The notes under the pieces: generated by a model
Told to the model about the DNA's origin: nothing
The model's input: the letters and a program-made list of their open reading frames with translations, nothing else
The model's database searches: none
Shown here: one piece after another, positions 24,969-37,135 of the stretch
How the letters are laid out: the number at the start of each line of letters is the position of its first letter
Position numbering within the stretch: the first letter of the stretch is position 1
Origin: Xiphophorus maculatus
Taxonomy: Eukaryota; Chordata; Actinopteri; Cyprinodontiformes; Poeciliidae
Reading direction: 5' to 3'
NCBI RefSeq assembly: GCF_002775205.1
Contig: NC_036448.1
Coordinates: 2,091,498 to 2,155,497, forward strand
DNA: 64,000 nucleotides
Made by a program: the position numbers and the translations under genes

Positions 24969-27900
24969 ATGGCAGCCATAAAGCCCAAGCTGAAGGCGCT
25001 GAGAAAGCGTCGCTCCAGTCTTTTTGCCAGTGTGAAGCGGGATCTGAGCTTTTCACAAAGCGCAGAAGAAGAAGAATATGTATTTCCCTTTTCACAGGAC
25101 AGCTCGGTAAAACCATGGACTTCGATGGACAACCTTGACAGTCCTGATGGGAAAAAAATAAAGGCGGAAGATTTGCCCAACCCAAGAAGATCAAACATTG
25201 TCAACCTAAATATAGGTGGAAAAATATTCCACATCCCAAAGCACTTGGCTCTCCGATATCCAAGGACCAGGATCGGAACCCTTGCTCTGTGTGATGATCC
25301 AGTGAAGCGGCTCACTCTCTGTGATGATTATAATGTTGTGAGCAACGAGTTCTTTTTTGATAGGGACCCTATGTTTTTCCATTACATATTTCACTTCTAC
25401 TGCAGCAATGTCCTCTGGGTGATGGACAGCCTCTGTCCTGTCAACTTTGAGGAAGAGATGTCATTCTGGGGGCTGAAACTGAAAGACACTCCAAGGTATT
25501 CTTCATGTGCTTTGTATTCAAAACCTTTATCGTTAGTTGTTGTGTGTGTATTTTAAGGAGATCTAAGGAATGTACTCTTGTGAAAATGTTTTTCTCAGGT
25601 GCTGTCGGATATTGTTTGAGGAGAAGGTAGATGACATCAGAGACCAACTAAAGGTTAACCAGGAGCTGATTGATGAGATTAAACCTCACCAGGATGACGA
25701 ATGCTACAAGACCATGTTTCTGGGAGGTTTGCGAAAGATTCTCTGGGATTTGATGGAGAATCCGTACTCCTCCCTACCAGCCAAAGCCTTTGCTGTATTC
25801 TCCAGTCTTTTTGTTCTCATCTCAATTGTTGCCATGACAATGAACACTGTACAGGAACTTAGGGAATACAAAGTTGCAGGCAAAACCTTCATGGAATGGG
25901 TGGAGATTGCTTCCATCCTCTTCTTCACTCTAGAATACTTTTTACGTCTAGCCACCACTTCCAACATCAAACATTTTTTGAGGAGTGCCCTCAATTTTGT
26001 TGATGTGGTTGCTGTCATGCCCTACTTTCTCCAGATAATCTTTGAGACATTTGTTATAGATTCAGAAGATGCTAGTGCACAAGAAGATCTGAAAGCCATG
26101 TCACGAGTCAGTAAAGTCAGCAAGGTGCTCAAAGTGGTCAAGTTGATGCGAATCTTTCGTATCCTGAAACTCGCTCGTCACTCCACTGGCATGAGGGCCT
26201 TCGGCTTCACCATCCGCCAGTGCTCTGAGCAGGTATGGACTCAAGGTTAAAAAGCACAAACATACATTGCCATCATTGGAAGTTTTTATTTGTGTAGAAT
26301 TCAACAAAAATAAAAAACTGGAATGGTACTCAATGGAAAGAAGGGAAAAACACACCACATCACCTATCAGATTGTAAAAATATACCTTAGAAACAGATCT
26401 GCAGTAGGAACAGGCAGCTGGTAACGTGTTTCTTATAACATCGCAGGTTTGCTGTCTGTTTCTCTTCATCGCCATGGGCATCTTCACCTTCTCTGCTCTC
26501 ATGCATTCTGTTGAGGTGGATCAGCCCGGGACTCCATTCAGCAGCATACCAGATGCCTGGTGGTGGGCCGCAGTGAGTCAAGCCCAAACATTAATGTTTT
26601 TACAACAACCTCTTGGTTATCAATCAATGAATCAAATTTTATTTGTATAGCACAGTTCAGCAACAGGGCATTTCAAAGTGCACAAAAACACAAAGTCATG
26701 CAACATAGAATCAACAATTGAATCATCACCGTCATTAAATTCTTAATTTGTGATGTTTCAAAAGCACCTCCAAACAGGTGGGTTTTTAGTCTACATAAAC
26801 TCAGTGTTTCAGCCGTTTTTCAATAATCAAAAGGTTTGTTTCAGATTTTCCCTTATTATTAAAAGGGAAAAAACTTTTCAGTTCAGTTTGATTTATTTAT
26901 ATAGCAGTAGTTCTCAAAAGAATGTAACACACCAACAGGTACAATTTCTATCTGCTTGTTACCAAAACAATTTATGTAAAAAGAATTTGTTCCAGTGCCA
27001 TTAAATCCACTAAAGACAAAATCATATTATATTAAAGGCAGTTCATTGTTGTTTAATTATAATGTAACAGAAATTGAGTTGATGATAAAATCCCATTTAT
27101 CACTTACTGTATCTTGAGCAAGGACAAAATGACTTTACACAAAAACATCTTTCTTTGCTAAAACTGCAAACTTAGTTACTTGGCTGTTCTATAAATTGGC
27201 ATTACATAGCTGGAAAATACACAATACCGCTTCTTTGAAAAGTAGAAGGGATGTACAGGAGAGAAACTTGATAAATAACAGATCTGCCTCCTTTCCTTTA
27301 GATGCGCTGAACTATCAGTAAACCTACAGCCTGAGAGCGAAGTGCTCTGATGAGAACACATATGACTATGAGTTTGTCAAGATCAGTAGTAAAACGATAT
27401 CATTTCACTGTTAGGTTCTTGAGGAGTAATTACATCCCAAAGTGGAGGGAGCTAACAACCTCGTGAGACCTCACCGTTTTAACTGATTTTAGCCATTTAA
27501 AAAAACTCAAACTGAAAATGTTCCCACCAGTAGGCTACAGCACTGTGTTAGCAGATATTAAGAGTCTACAACTCCACAAGAGGCTGTCGTAAAGTTTGGT
27601 GCTTTTTGTTTTACATTGGATTTGTTATAGATAACACTGAGATTCTTTACATTATCACTAAACTTCACACTGATGCCCTTCAGAATAAGTGACTTGCACG
27701 CAGTTTATATTTCAGGTGCAAAGACATGTCTTTTCTAATCTAAGAAAGTGGTATCATCTCACTATTATTTATTGAACAAGCAATACCTATAAAAGGATAG
27801 ATGACTTGATAACTGGATTTAGCTATCACTAAATAAACAAAGCTGAGTGTCCAATCGTTCTATCAAATGGAGGAATGTGAAGTAATGAGGATTGGTGTGA

Positions 27901-28986
27901 GTATTAAAACCCTGTCATGGAGTCATTTAGTCTGGGAGACTCCATGACTAACTCTGGTAGATAAGTAACCTTTCTTAATAAGCATAAATATACTCTAATA
28001 TCTAATACATATGGTTTAAACCTATTGCTATTGCCTATTATTTTGCATCTTAGATATAAGAAATATGGATTTATGAATAGACAGACGCAGAAGTGCAAAA
28101 ATCAAAGCCTGGTCATGTATTGGTCTTATTAAGGATTTTTTTCATTCCCACTGAGCAGAGACCAACAATATGATTTTGCAGTATGTTTTAAATTATTTTA
28201 GACTTTAAAATATGTCATCTATTCATAATTCATAAAGAGCCATAATTTCTGGATTTATTTTAATGGACTGAAATAAAATCACAAAAATAAAATATTTTAG
28301 GGAAGTTCAGTGTCTGCCATTTTAAAAACTGTATTAGCTTTCTGGGTTTGAAATTCCTTGTTTCCCCTCTTCTCTCATTTAAAGACCAGGGGATTTATTT
28401 AACTGTTATTCATGTGTCTAAAGCCTGAAGTATGGGCTTAATACTTTCATTGGTAGCATGAAGCTGCAGGTAGGTAGTGCTACATCAGATTTATTTAGTT
28501 CTACTCAGTCTTAGCTACCCTAACAAAGGACAGAAACTAAAAACCAAACAGATCTAATGGAATGATGGAAAGAGTTTTTGGAAGGTAAAAGTTAGGTGGG
28601 GACAAAAGGTAAAAAGTGCATGTGGGTATCTGAAAGCTGACGCTGCTTTCTCCTTCCTGTAGGTGAGCATCTCTACTGTTGGTTATGGAGATGTCATCCC
28701 AGTCTCCTACCTTGGCCGCTGCGTGGCGTTTGCCTGCATCTCTTTTGGCATCATTCTTAATGGAATGCCCATTTCCATTCTGTTCAACAAGTTCTCTGAC
28801 TACTATGCCAAACTGAAGGAGCAGGAATATTCATTTTCCAACACGGAGCGCACATTCCAGCTTCGGAGACGGCTGCGGCGTAAGTTCGACCGCTGCTTCG
28901 AACCGCCACCTGAAGATTCGGATGATGACATTCACTATCGCCCCAGTGGAAGACATACTGACTTTGACTACGACTTTGATGATTGA
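24969..28986 (+). CDS. kcnv2: Voltage-gated K+ channel silent subunit Kv8.2
   Basis: Modulatory subunit that forms heteromers with Kv2-type channels, known in photoreceptors; human KCNV2 mutations cause cone dystrophy with supernormal rod response. Coding exons: 24969-25495, 25599-26232, 26447-26572 and 28663-28986, all GT-AG; 536 aa (human 545). The ATG has ACAATGG context. T1 domain at about residues 76-180 ([32 protein letters not shown]); S1 about 238-258, S2 277-294, S3 304-326, S4 343-370 ([20 protein letters not shown]), S5 388-408, selectivity filter TVGYGD 434-439, S6 447-472. S6 has GMPISIL where conducting Kv channels carry PVP, as expected for a silent subunit. The acidic tail ends DFDYDFDD. 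Human Kv8.2 shares [21 protein letters not shown] and KFSDYY, so assignment over Kv8.1 is firm. Teleosts may have two copies; which one this is cannot be told. Confidence 0.96.
26573..28662 (+). other. kcnv2 intron 3, with repeat insertions
   Basis: A 2.09-kb phase-0 intron that splits the pore loop after WWWAA. It holds a common fish repeat tail at 26625-26720 (TTTTATTTGTATAGCACAG), a second TTTATTTATATAGCAG tail near 26890, and the dispersed repeat at 27062-27142 shared with 5130-5198. No gene inside. Confidence 0.7.
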
Positions 28987-29332
28987 GATTTTGCCACCTA
29001 ATTGTATCATCTCTAACCCAAAATGGCCTTATCACCCATGGGTCTGGACAGTATAAAGACCCCATCTGCCTGGATTGCTGAGCCTATGGAGCTGATCTGA
29101 TTAATCTAAGGGGAGGACACGGAAGCAGCAGCACACAGAGATAAGCTGTAAGCTGTAGCTTTGCAATTGGTCCTGCTAAACGCTTTGGGTGACAGATCAT
29201 TCCTCTGTCAGGTGGACTGGGTTCCTCCTCTAGACAGCCTGTTATCTACTTCCAAGGATAGCCCTGTCTGCAACTAATGCTGACTAAACTCAAATAGATG
29301 TCAAGGATTTCAAGTTCCAATATTACACAATG

Positions 29333-29338
29333 AATAAA
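29333..29338 (+). terminator. kcnv2 poly(A) signal
   Basis: AATAAA, 347 bases after the stop codon; the first such signal downstream. Confidence 0.6.
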
Positions 29339-29654
29339 GCAACGTTAAATCATACTGTTGAATTTTTTATTGAAAGTATTTTTCATGAACTGTGCTTTTC
29401 TATCCTTTAGTATAGAAAAGCAGAGGCAGCTTAGCCTGTCTCTGCAAGAGAAAATGTTTTTTTTTAACCTTTTCAAAACCTTTAGGCAAATACGACATAA
29501 AAATTTGCCTCCTTACTAATTTCTTCTATTTCTTCTGCACTTTAATGTTTTAGATTGCCAAACAAATTTTTGTATGTAAATTAACCTCAGTGAATGCAAA
29601 AAAACTGTTTTAAATAATGTTTTTACTCATTAGGAGAATTTTTTTTTTAAAATA

Positions 29655-30430
29655 GGCTTGGACATCTTGAAAGGCAACACATCATACCATGATCTAAAGA
29701 AACAGAGCAGAAACAAACATATTGACATATATCAGTCTGGAAAGAGTTACAAGGCAATTTTTTTAGGATTTGGGACGCCAGGACACCACAGTAAGAACTT
29801 TTTTTTCAAATGGAGGAAAGCTAAAACAACAGTGAACCTTTTCAGGAATAACAGGCCTACCAAAAGAACTCAAAGACTCCAATAACTCATCAAGGACATC
29901 ACAGTAGAACCCAGAATGACTAACTTAAGGTCAATGTTCACAGTTCCACAGTAAGAAGAAAACTGGGCAGCAAGAGCATCCACAGTGAAGTGCCAAGGCC
30001 AATCCACTGCTGACCGAAGCAACTCACAGGCCAATCTCTCATTCACCAGAAAAAAAATACAACTCAAGACTTTTGGGAAGATATTGTGTGGACTGACGAT
30101 ACAAAAGTGGAATTTTCTGGAAGGCATGCATGGACTCACATGTAAAACTAAGACTGCATTTCTGAAAAAGAGCATCATGTCTACAGCTAAGCACAGAGGT
30201 GTTAGTGTGATGGTCTGAGGCTGTGTCACTTCTTCAGGACCTGGATGACCTACTGTATTTAAAGGAACCATAAATTCTGCTTTTCAGAGGAAATTCCAGC
30301 AGGACAAAGATCCAAAGTAAGCTGCAGGTTCACCTCTGAATAGAAACAAACAACATTCAGGTTAAAGTCTAGATGGAAGTCCAACTGAGACACCGTAGCA
30401 GAACTTTAAACAGGCCATTCATGCTCTATG
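29655..30430 (+). mobile_element. Inactivated Tc1-like transposon (most of a transposase)
   Basis: Broken frames follow a Tc1 transposase from N to C terminus: HDLKKQSRNKHIDIYQSG and KSYKAI (first helix-turn-helix), KWRKAKTTVNLFRNNRPTK (second domain and its GRP-like hook), then after several stops ANLSFTRKK, FGKILCGLTIQKWNF (decayed WTDETKVEF catalytic strand), HRGVSVMVXGC and SSGPG. The QQDNDPKH motif survives only as QQDKDPK. Stops and frameshifts throughout make it non-functional. It lies 300 bases past the kcnv2 poly(A) signal. Confidence 0.85.
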
Positions 30431-33400
30431 TGGAGGTTGTTGCTGCCAGTATTGGCACCATCAGCTGCAGGCTTAAGAAAACTTTTTTCTCTTACTAAAT
30501 TAAATCAACAGTTGAAAACTGATCTTTGTCTGATGTTAAATTTAGTTTGGTGCTCTGAAACATTTAACTGTGGCAAAAAACAAAAACAGAAGAAATCTAT
30601 GAGGAGACCAATACTTCTCCAGGGTACTGTATCAGCCATCATGATAATATCTTCTAATTTCTGTTTTAAACCTTTGGCAGCCTGTCACTCTCCCACATCA
30701 CCATGCCCCTCCCCATGCCTCACATTATTGGTAAAAATGGAGCTCCTGTCAGATGACCTTCTCAGCATGTTGCTTAGGTTACTTAAGTTGAAGAGAGAGA
30801 TGGAGTGAAGGGGCGTGTCAGTGGAGAGAAGAGGCCAAGGGTTTAATTTTGCTGTCAAGGATTAGCAGGATTAGCTCCTGCATCGCCTGGCTGACTAAAA
30901 GTCAGTCATGTTCTGTTCTATTTCTGTAACAGAATAATCTGATCAGGTGCATACAGTCAGGTCCTGTTTAAGCACTTACAGGACATTTTAGAGGATAATG
31001 CTTTCCTTCTGACATAGACCAGACTCCTAAAATGCTAACGTATGGCCACTGGTATTTATTACTGTAATTACACAGCAATCTTTGTTTAGTGCTTCCAGCT
31101 TTCTGGATGCTTTACTTATTAGGAGTAGAGAAGCAAAATAACGAACCGGTGTCCATCTCCAGGTGGCTTTTTATGAGTTGACACCATTTTCCAGATATTC
31201 ATTAGACATGAAAAATGCATAACAATGGAATCCTGTTTCATTTCAGAAGTTTATGTATGCTGCAGGAGAAGAGGGAGTGGGGGGGGGGGGGTGTCCAGTT
31301 TTAAGAACTACTTTAAAAAAAAATTCAAAATACCTTAGTATCTCCTTAAAAAAATACATTAATCATTTTTAAAGATTATTACTTAACTTTTTTTGGGTGG
31401 ATCAGATTTTCTAGGAACTTTTTATTAGCAATTTATGAGTTTCCCTGGGGGAGAAATATAATGTGACACAGAAGCCACTGACAACAGCTAGATGCCATGT
31501 TTGTCTTGGCATCACACACAGAGAGCAGATCAGCTGGGGAGGACTGTCCTGGTTGCTAATACTCTCCCTAGCAACTATTAGGCAACATCTACAAGCAGAT
31601 GCGTTGTTTGGGAGAAAGGTTAGAAGGATCTACCACTGTTCTGTCTGATAGATTATCTGTGACACTGTGGGACTTATTCTGTCCCGAGGATCCTGGGAAC
31701 CTGGTAGACTGTGTGAACTCAGATTCTAAATAAAAAAATGTGATGAAATCTTAAAGTTAACTAGATATTGGTTATAATTGGGTCATTCAGCTGGATATGG
31801 TCCAAAAACATGTGGAAAAAACAACCTGAATTGATTCACCGGACAAAAAATTACTCTTCAACCTTGACCAGCTCAGTGTCCAAATCTCTCAAAGTTTAAA
31901 TTTTTTTTTTTAATATAATGTGCCTCGAGTTGACAATTGTTGTGGACTGGCACTACACAAATAAATTAAATTGAATTGAAACAGAATCTAAGTGCTACAG
32001 AAAACTTGAGGGTTGAGCAGAGGAGAAGAAAGCAGCAGAGAGGATGCCAGACTGTGGGTGACCTGGAGAGTGATGGATCAGAGTTTCCTCCCTCCCTATG
32101 TTTTCCAAGCTCCTGAAATATCAGTGCTGTCTGACTGGCAAAAGGGTTTGTACAAATGATTAGTAGGTTAGTAGGGTTACAAAAAACTGGTTGTATAAAA
32201 AACAACAAAACAAAACAAATGAATAACCTAGTATTTCTTAAAATAATGTACTTCAAGTAAAGCATTTTTAATAATAAGCAAAAGTGACCAAAGTTGGCTC
32301 TGAACATATAAACTAATTTCTTTTATTTCATTTTCTTAATGATACATTGTTTGCTTGTTTTTATTGGTGCATATCCATGACAGGAGAGAAAAAAAATCTC
32401 TATTTAACAAATGCAGAAATGAATATGTTTCTGTTTTATAACATTTCTTCATGAGCACAATCTTGTCCTGCTCGTCTTGAAGAAAATAATGTGTAGTAGC
32501 GTCACAAGACCAGCTGAAAGGAGAAATACCAGGAGTTTTATAATGCTGCCACCACTGATTAAAACTCAGAAGTCCTGACAAACTTTGGCTGGTTTTCATG
32601 ACCCAGACAGACCCAAAGGGATGGGAATAGACTGAGTCAGTGGAAATTTCACAGACCTAAGCCTGTGACCTTGGAAGTGTGTTATGTGAATTAACAACAG
32701 CTGAGTCGTCTGACAGTCCCGTTAGTAACTGTGCTGGTTCAGAGTCATGCTTGTGGCAGCATGAACTCATCTTGTAGATCTGCAGTCTTGAGACTGACTG
32801 AATCATCTTATGCAGCCGCTTTTAAATCATACCACCATACGCTACAAGAAAAAGCTAATTATCTGCATGAAGCTGTTCAGCCTGCTCTGTCCATAGTGAT
32901 TAAGAACTGTTTATTGCCTCAAAATGTAACTGAGGTTAAAAAAGCTTCTTATTAATAAACATGAAACAAGTTTTGAGGGACACTATGCAACCATTCTATC
33001 TACACATAGTTTGATTTGTTTCAACAGACAGAAAAGTTCAGTTGTCCTTATTAGGACTTGAAGTGAAGACGATTAAATATCAGATGAAGAACACTGCATA
33101 TTCTTTTAGTTGATTATTAAAAAAATTCTTTCTTTCTGTCTTTTTGTTTATTATTTATTTTCATATAAACTTTTATATAATGTAAATTGAGAGTAATCAA
33201 GGCTCATCTTGATTATAAAATTCTAAGAGTTGACTTTTTAAGAACCAACTTGACATTTACAGCAGATCACATTGAATGCATTTTGGTAATGGGGTATGTG
33301 GGCACACTTCAGCCAATGCGCTGACAGCTAAACAGGTTTTTCGTTTAGAGATTTAGGTTGAAAAGGTTTAGCTTCCTCAAATTAACATTCACGGATGAAC

Positions 33401-34280
33401 TCTAAACCACTAATTCACTTCACTGTTTTGTACATTATCAGTTGAAGAAAGTTCAACATTTGTGTTGAAGTTTTGGTTATTAACTGTTAAGATTCTTCAA
33501 GCAGTTAGAAGCAGTTGAACACAGTTTGGGATTTGTTATTCTTACACTTTCAGTTCTGTGAAAACCGAAACTCTTCTCCAATATATTATTTATTATCATT
33601 TATATGATTATGCAATGGACTGGCAACCTGTAGGTAGACACCAGCTCCCCCTGGTGACTCTGTATTATAGTATCTAAGCATATTAGATAATGGATGGACT
33701 TTGTAAAGAGTTGATGTGTTTTGCAGAATGCTCCTCGTCCTGGAATGTGTATTTTGTTTTGGAACAGGAGGCTCACGCAGAAGCACCACCAGAAACACAC
33801 CAGGGTTTGTTGTCGGAAGTTATCTTTACTTCAGCTTCAAAATGTACGCATAACTGCAAGTACATTTCACACATTAACGTGCCACCATTTGCTTTTCCCC
33901 CTGTGCTGTCATATGAAGCAGTCATCACTATTATGATTTTCCAAGTGGAGCACAGCCTGAGGTGACCAAACTGCGTCAGTGTCCTTGACATCATCTTTCC
34001 TAGTTCCTCTCTCCTCCAATTAGCTGCCATCCTTCGGGATGTCTTAAGATACTGGGTAAACACATCTCTCATTAAGCCAATATAAATCACTTTTATGATA
34101 TTTACACTTAGCTTTTGTAGCATTTATGGTGGAGCATTATGAAAGCAGGTTTTTATCTTTATGTCAGTTTCAGCCTTGAGTTTTGGACTTATTTGTGGCT
34201 CAGAACATCCATTTCCCTCAGCAAGGCCGAACACATCTTTTGGAGAAAACCTGCCAGACTAAGCTTTTTTTTTTAAAGCG
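30431..34280. other. Intergenic between kcnv2 and the relaxin-family gene
   Basis: A 13-base G run lies at 31279-31291. A decayed GCAATGGACTGGCAACCTG repeat is at about 33611-33629. Frames up to 133 codons occur but none shows a domain or splice context. I see no further gene. Confidence 0.5.
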
Positions 34281-34304
34281 CAGCCATGAGTGACACACAC
34301 TAAC

Positions 34305-34311
34305 TATATAA
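34305..34311 (+). promoter_or_regulatory. TATA box of the relaxin-family gene
   Basis: TATATAA in CTAACTATATAAGCCC, 97 bases upstream of the ATG at 34408, placing transcription start near 34335-34340. Confidence 0.65.
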
Positions 34312-34407
34312 GCCCCTACAAGTTCCTTGAATAGGTCACAAATCTGCCAGCCTCACTCATCATAACTTCAACAAGTCTTTTCCCTCTGGTGACCAACCAT
34401 CTGCACC

Positions 34408-34873
34408 ATGGCTGCTGCTAGGTGGCTGCTGGGTCTGCTGGTGGTGCTGCTGGTTGCGGCGCGGCTGGCTCAGGCACAGGACAGGATTAAGATGTGCGGG
34501 CGAGAGCTGATCCGTCTGGCCGTCTCATCCTGTGGGAACTCTCGGCTGAGGAGAAGCATCCTGGACTCAGAACAGAGCCAACAGCAGCTCGCCGCTGGCT
34601 GTAAGTTCTCTCTGTCTAAGAGTTTGATCTCATGGTGGGATCACAATTTCTTCCGGTTTTCTCTTTAAATATTTGATCTCTTACTTCTGCATAGGGGACC
34701 AGGATGCCTCCACTGAGGAGGACCAGACTTCAGAGACACTCCAAATCCCCTCCTCCTCTTTGGCACCTCATTGGCACCCCCTGACCTTTCGAATCAGACG
34801 ATCTGCTGGAAAAATATCTGACATTTGCTGTGAGAAAGGATGCAGCATGAAAGAGCTGATTCAGTTTTGCTAA
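34408..34873 (+). CDS. insl3: Relaxin/insulin-like family peptide, best fit Insl3
   Basis: Secreted two-chain peptide hormone acting on relaxin-family G-protein-coupled receptors. Exon 1 is 34408-34600 and exon 2 34695-34873, joined in phase 1 (T|GG, Trp65) by GTAAGT and CATAG; 123 aa. Signal peptide residues 1-24 (leucine-rich, ending ARLAQAQ); B chain from 25 with C30 and C42, the canonical spacing, and an RxxxRxxV receptor-binding motif at 32-39; dibasic RR at 48-49; C peptide; RIRR at 97-100 before the A chain; A chain CCxxxC-x8-C at C109, C110, C114 and C123, where the protein ends. The intron in the C peptide is typical of the family. The B-chain end SRLRR lacks the tryptophan of relaxin-3 and teleost relaxin (SRW), favouring Insl3, but relaxin (rln) cannot be excluded because kcnv2 lies on the RLN1/RLN2 chromosome arm in human. 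Confidence 0.9.
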
Positions 34874-35164
34874 GCACAGCTCTCCCACTCGTCCGACAGT
34901 TGAAGAGATTTTATTTTGGTCTGTGAAATCCTGTGAAACCTCTGCCAAGTAACCCAATTTCTGAGAAATCTAGTCTGATAATTCTACATGTTTCATATGA
35001 AGCAAGAAAAGTGTCAAATCAGTTACTGTAGGATGAATTGTTCTGTGTGCAAGAGGAAGTAAAAAACCAAAGTAAACACTGGCTTTATGGAGTCAAATCA
35101 GATGCTATTTATTTGTATTAGAATATTTTATTTCAATGCAATCAGTGCAGCTGATGCGCTCTGC

Positions 35165-35170
35165 AATAAA
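35165..35170 (+). terminator. Poly(A) signal of the relaxin-family gene
   Basis: AATAAA in GCAATAAACCTCTGG, 292 bases after the stop codon, followed by a GT-rich stretch. Confidence 0.6.
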
Positions 35171-35682
35171 CCTCTGGTGATTACAAAGTCATGCCTGGGA
35201 TGTTTTTCTGCACCCAATCAATCAGAACAAGGTCAAAAAGATAAAGAAAATGATTAATGATAAAGAAGGTGTCATCCAATCACAATCAGTGTTGGATCTG
35301 TTTTCTCCTGCTGTTGTGGAGAAAACGACATCAAAGTTGCTTAAGACACCTATGTAGGGGCAAAAACAAACAGTCTCAATTAAAACCTTCCCAGTTTTAA
35401 ATGAGAAGGTTTGTTTTTGTGTGTTACATTTATATGGTAATCCTTAATGTCTCAGAGAGGCAGCTGATGAATTCTGACCAGGCTAGTTAGTTAGATAAAA
35501 AATGAACTACTTTTGAAAATAAGGTTTTTATTATCATATTATAGATTCTTTTCATTTGCCATTTTTCAGTCTTAAAATGTTTTTTTTTGTCTGGTGTAAT
35601 AAGAGTTAAGTATTAAACCAGGTATTTCCACTTAAATTTATTAAAGCAGAAAAATCATCATAATAAACAGAAATAAGGGTTT

Positions 35683-36240
35683 ATGTCAGAACATGTCAGA
35701 GTCAGCCAGGCTGGTGCAAAATGCTGTTCCCGTCTGCTAACATTTGAACATTTGAAAGGGAACATTACCTCTGTCCTGGATTCTCTCCACTGGCTGTCCG
35801 TGTATTTTAGAGTTCATTTTAAAGTTATTTTGTTTGTTTTGAAGGCTTTAAACAGACTTGCCTCGCCTTATTTAACAGAACTTCTTCTGGGTCACTCGGG
35901 TCCATTGACCAGTTGCTCCTGGTCATTCGCAGTTGCTCTTGCTCATTCCCAGTTGTAAGTGGAAGCTTCTGTTTGTTACTCTGAGCTATGGAACGCTCTG
36001 ACTTTGCACATCCGACAGACCTCTCACTGTCCAGTCACTGTCCATGTTTAAAACTTGTCTGAAAACTTATTTTGACTCATTGACCGTCAACCAACTGAGA
36101 CTTGATTTTGCTTCATCTGTATTGGTATTGATTTTATCTGTTTAACTGTGATGTTTTGTTGTGTTTAATTCATTATTGTGTGCTTAGCTCTGTCATTTTA
36201 TTTTTAAGCTTTTTAAAAAAAATCTTATTTATGATGATGA
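35683..36240 (+). mobile_element. L2-like LINE, 3' end of ORF2
   Basis: Reads AKCCSRLLTFEHLKGNITSV, then LDSLHWLSVYFRVHFKVILF, FVLKALNRLASPYLTELL, the sequence that in fish L2/Maui-type elements follows the reverse transcriptase core (LHWLPVxFRIxFKILLxxFKALxGLAPxYL). After frameshifts, LWNAL-like and FKTCLKTYFDSL blocks continue to about 36080, then a 3' UTR ending in (GAT)n at 36232-36240. No 5' part; inactive. Confidence 0.85.
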
Positions 36241-36794
36241 TGAAACAACTTTGCTTATATGAAAATTATTCTTTTCCTTTTAGCTGATGCCTTCAGAGGG
36301 TGCCAAAGATCATATTCTGCCTCCATATCATCTTGTTTCCAGTAATCCGCATGTATGGTTAAATGTCCATATTGTATACAGAGTCGAACAAAAACATAAC
36401 TTTTTTTTTTTTCAATCTCACCAACTAACATCAAATGATTAAAACACTAAACCTTTCCTTTTTTAGGTCAGAAAGAATTATTAAAATTGTCTGTATTTTT
36501 CAAATGCCACAATAACAGCACAAACAAATCTAATTCAAAAGTTTAAATATGCAGCATTTGGCAGAACTGTACGACTTTTTGTCAAACGTTTTGGCTGTTC
36601 TTCAGATAATAGCAGAACTTTCACACATTTGAAAATTGTACGCATGGATGAGCCAAATTTGTAGACAGATCTTTAATAAGAGAGGATAAGAACCTACAGA
36701 GTAAGAACTTCTTGGTGCAGTTCCACCACAGGTAGGGAGAGGAACAGTTTCCTCAAAAGGGTTTGGGAGGTTTGACAGACCAAATTGTTGCAAC

Positions 36795-36896
36795 TTTGGT
36801 CCTCAGTTGAACCGAGTCTACTGGACTATCAAGAGTGAAAAAACCCTAAAAGTTGCAGGACACCAGAGGACTGGAGTTGGAGACCCCTGTGCTAGT
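36795..36896. mobile_element. Half of a hAT-type MITE
   Basis: GTTGCAGGACACCAGAGGAC and CTGGAGTTGGAGACCCCTGT match the right half of the MITE at 58738-58965 (GGTGCAGGACACCGGCCCTT, GAGGACTGAATTGG). Confidence 0.5.
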
Positions 36897-37009
36897 CTAG
36901 AGGGGCTTCCCCAGGGCAGTATTCCTACAAGAAGCACCACAGTCTATGAATACGGTTTATCATATGAAACCCTCTTTTCTCAGGCTGACATCTCTCACCA
37001 GAGGCCGTT

Positions 37010-37135
37010 TATGCTGCAGTCTAAAATATGAGGCTGTCTAGGGTTTGATTCCTGCCCTAGGGATCTTTGCTACATGTCTCTAATCATTTCTTTTGTCTGC
37101 TTATTGTAAATAATAACAAATAGCAGCACAGAATT
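37010..37135. repeat. Fish SINE-like repeat fragment
   Basis: GGGTTTGATTCCTGCCCTAG and GGATCTTTGCTACATGTCTC resemble a widespread fish short interspersed repeat. The GGTTTGATTCC resembles a tRNA B box, but no A box or cloverleaf is present. Confidence 0.45.

Noticed and set aside
37040..37070. tRNA B-box-like GGTTTGATTCC
   Set aside because: No A box, acceptor stem or anticodon arm; fits a SINE-like repeat fragment instead.
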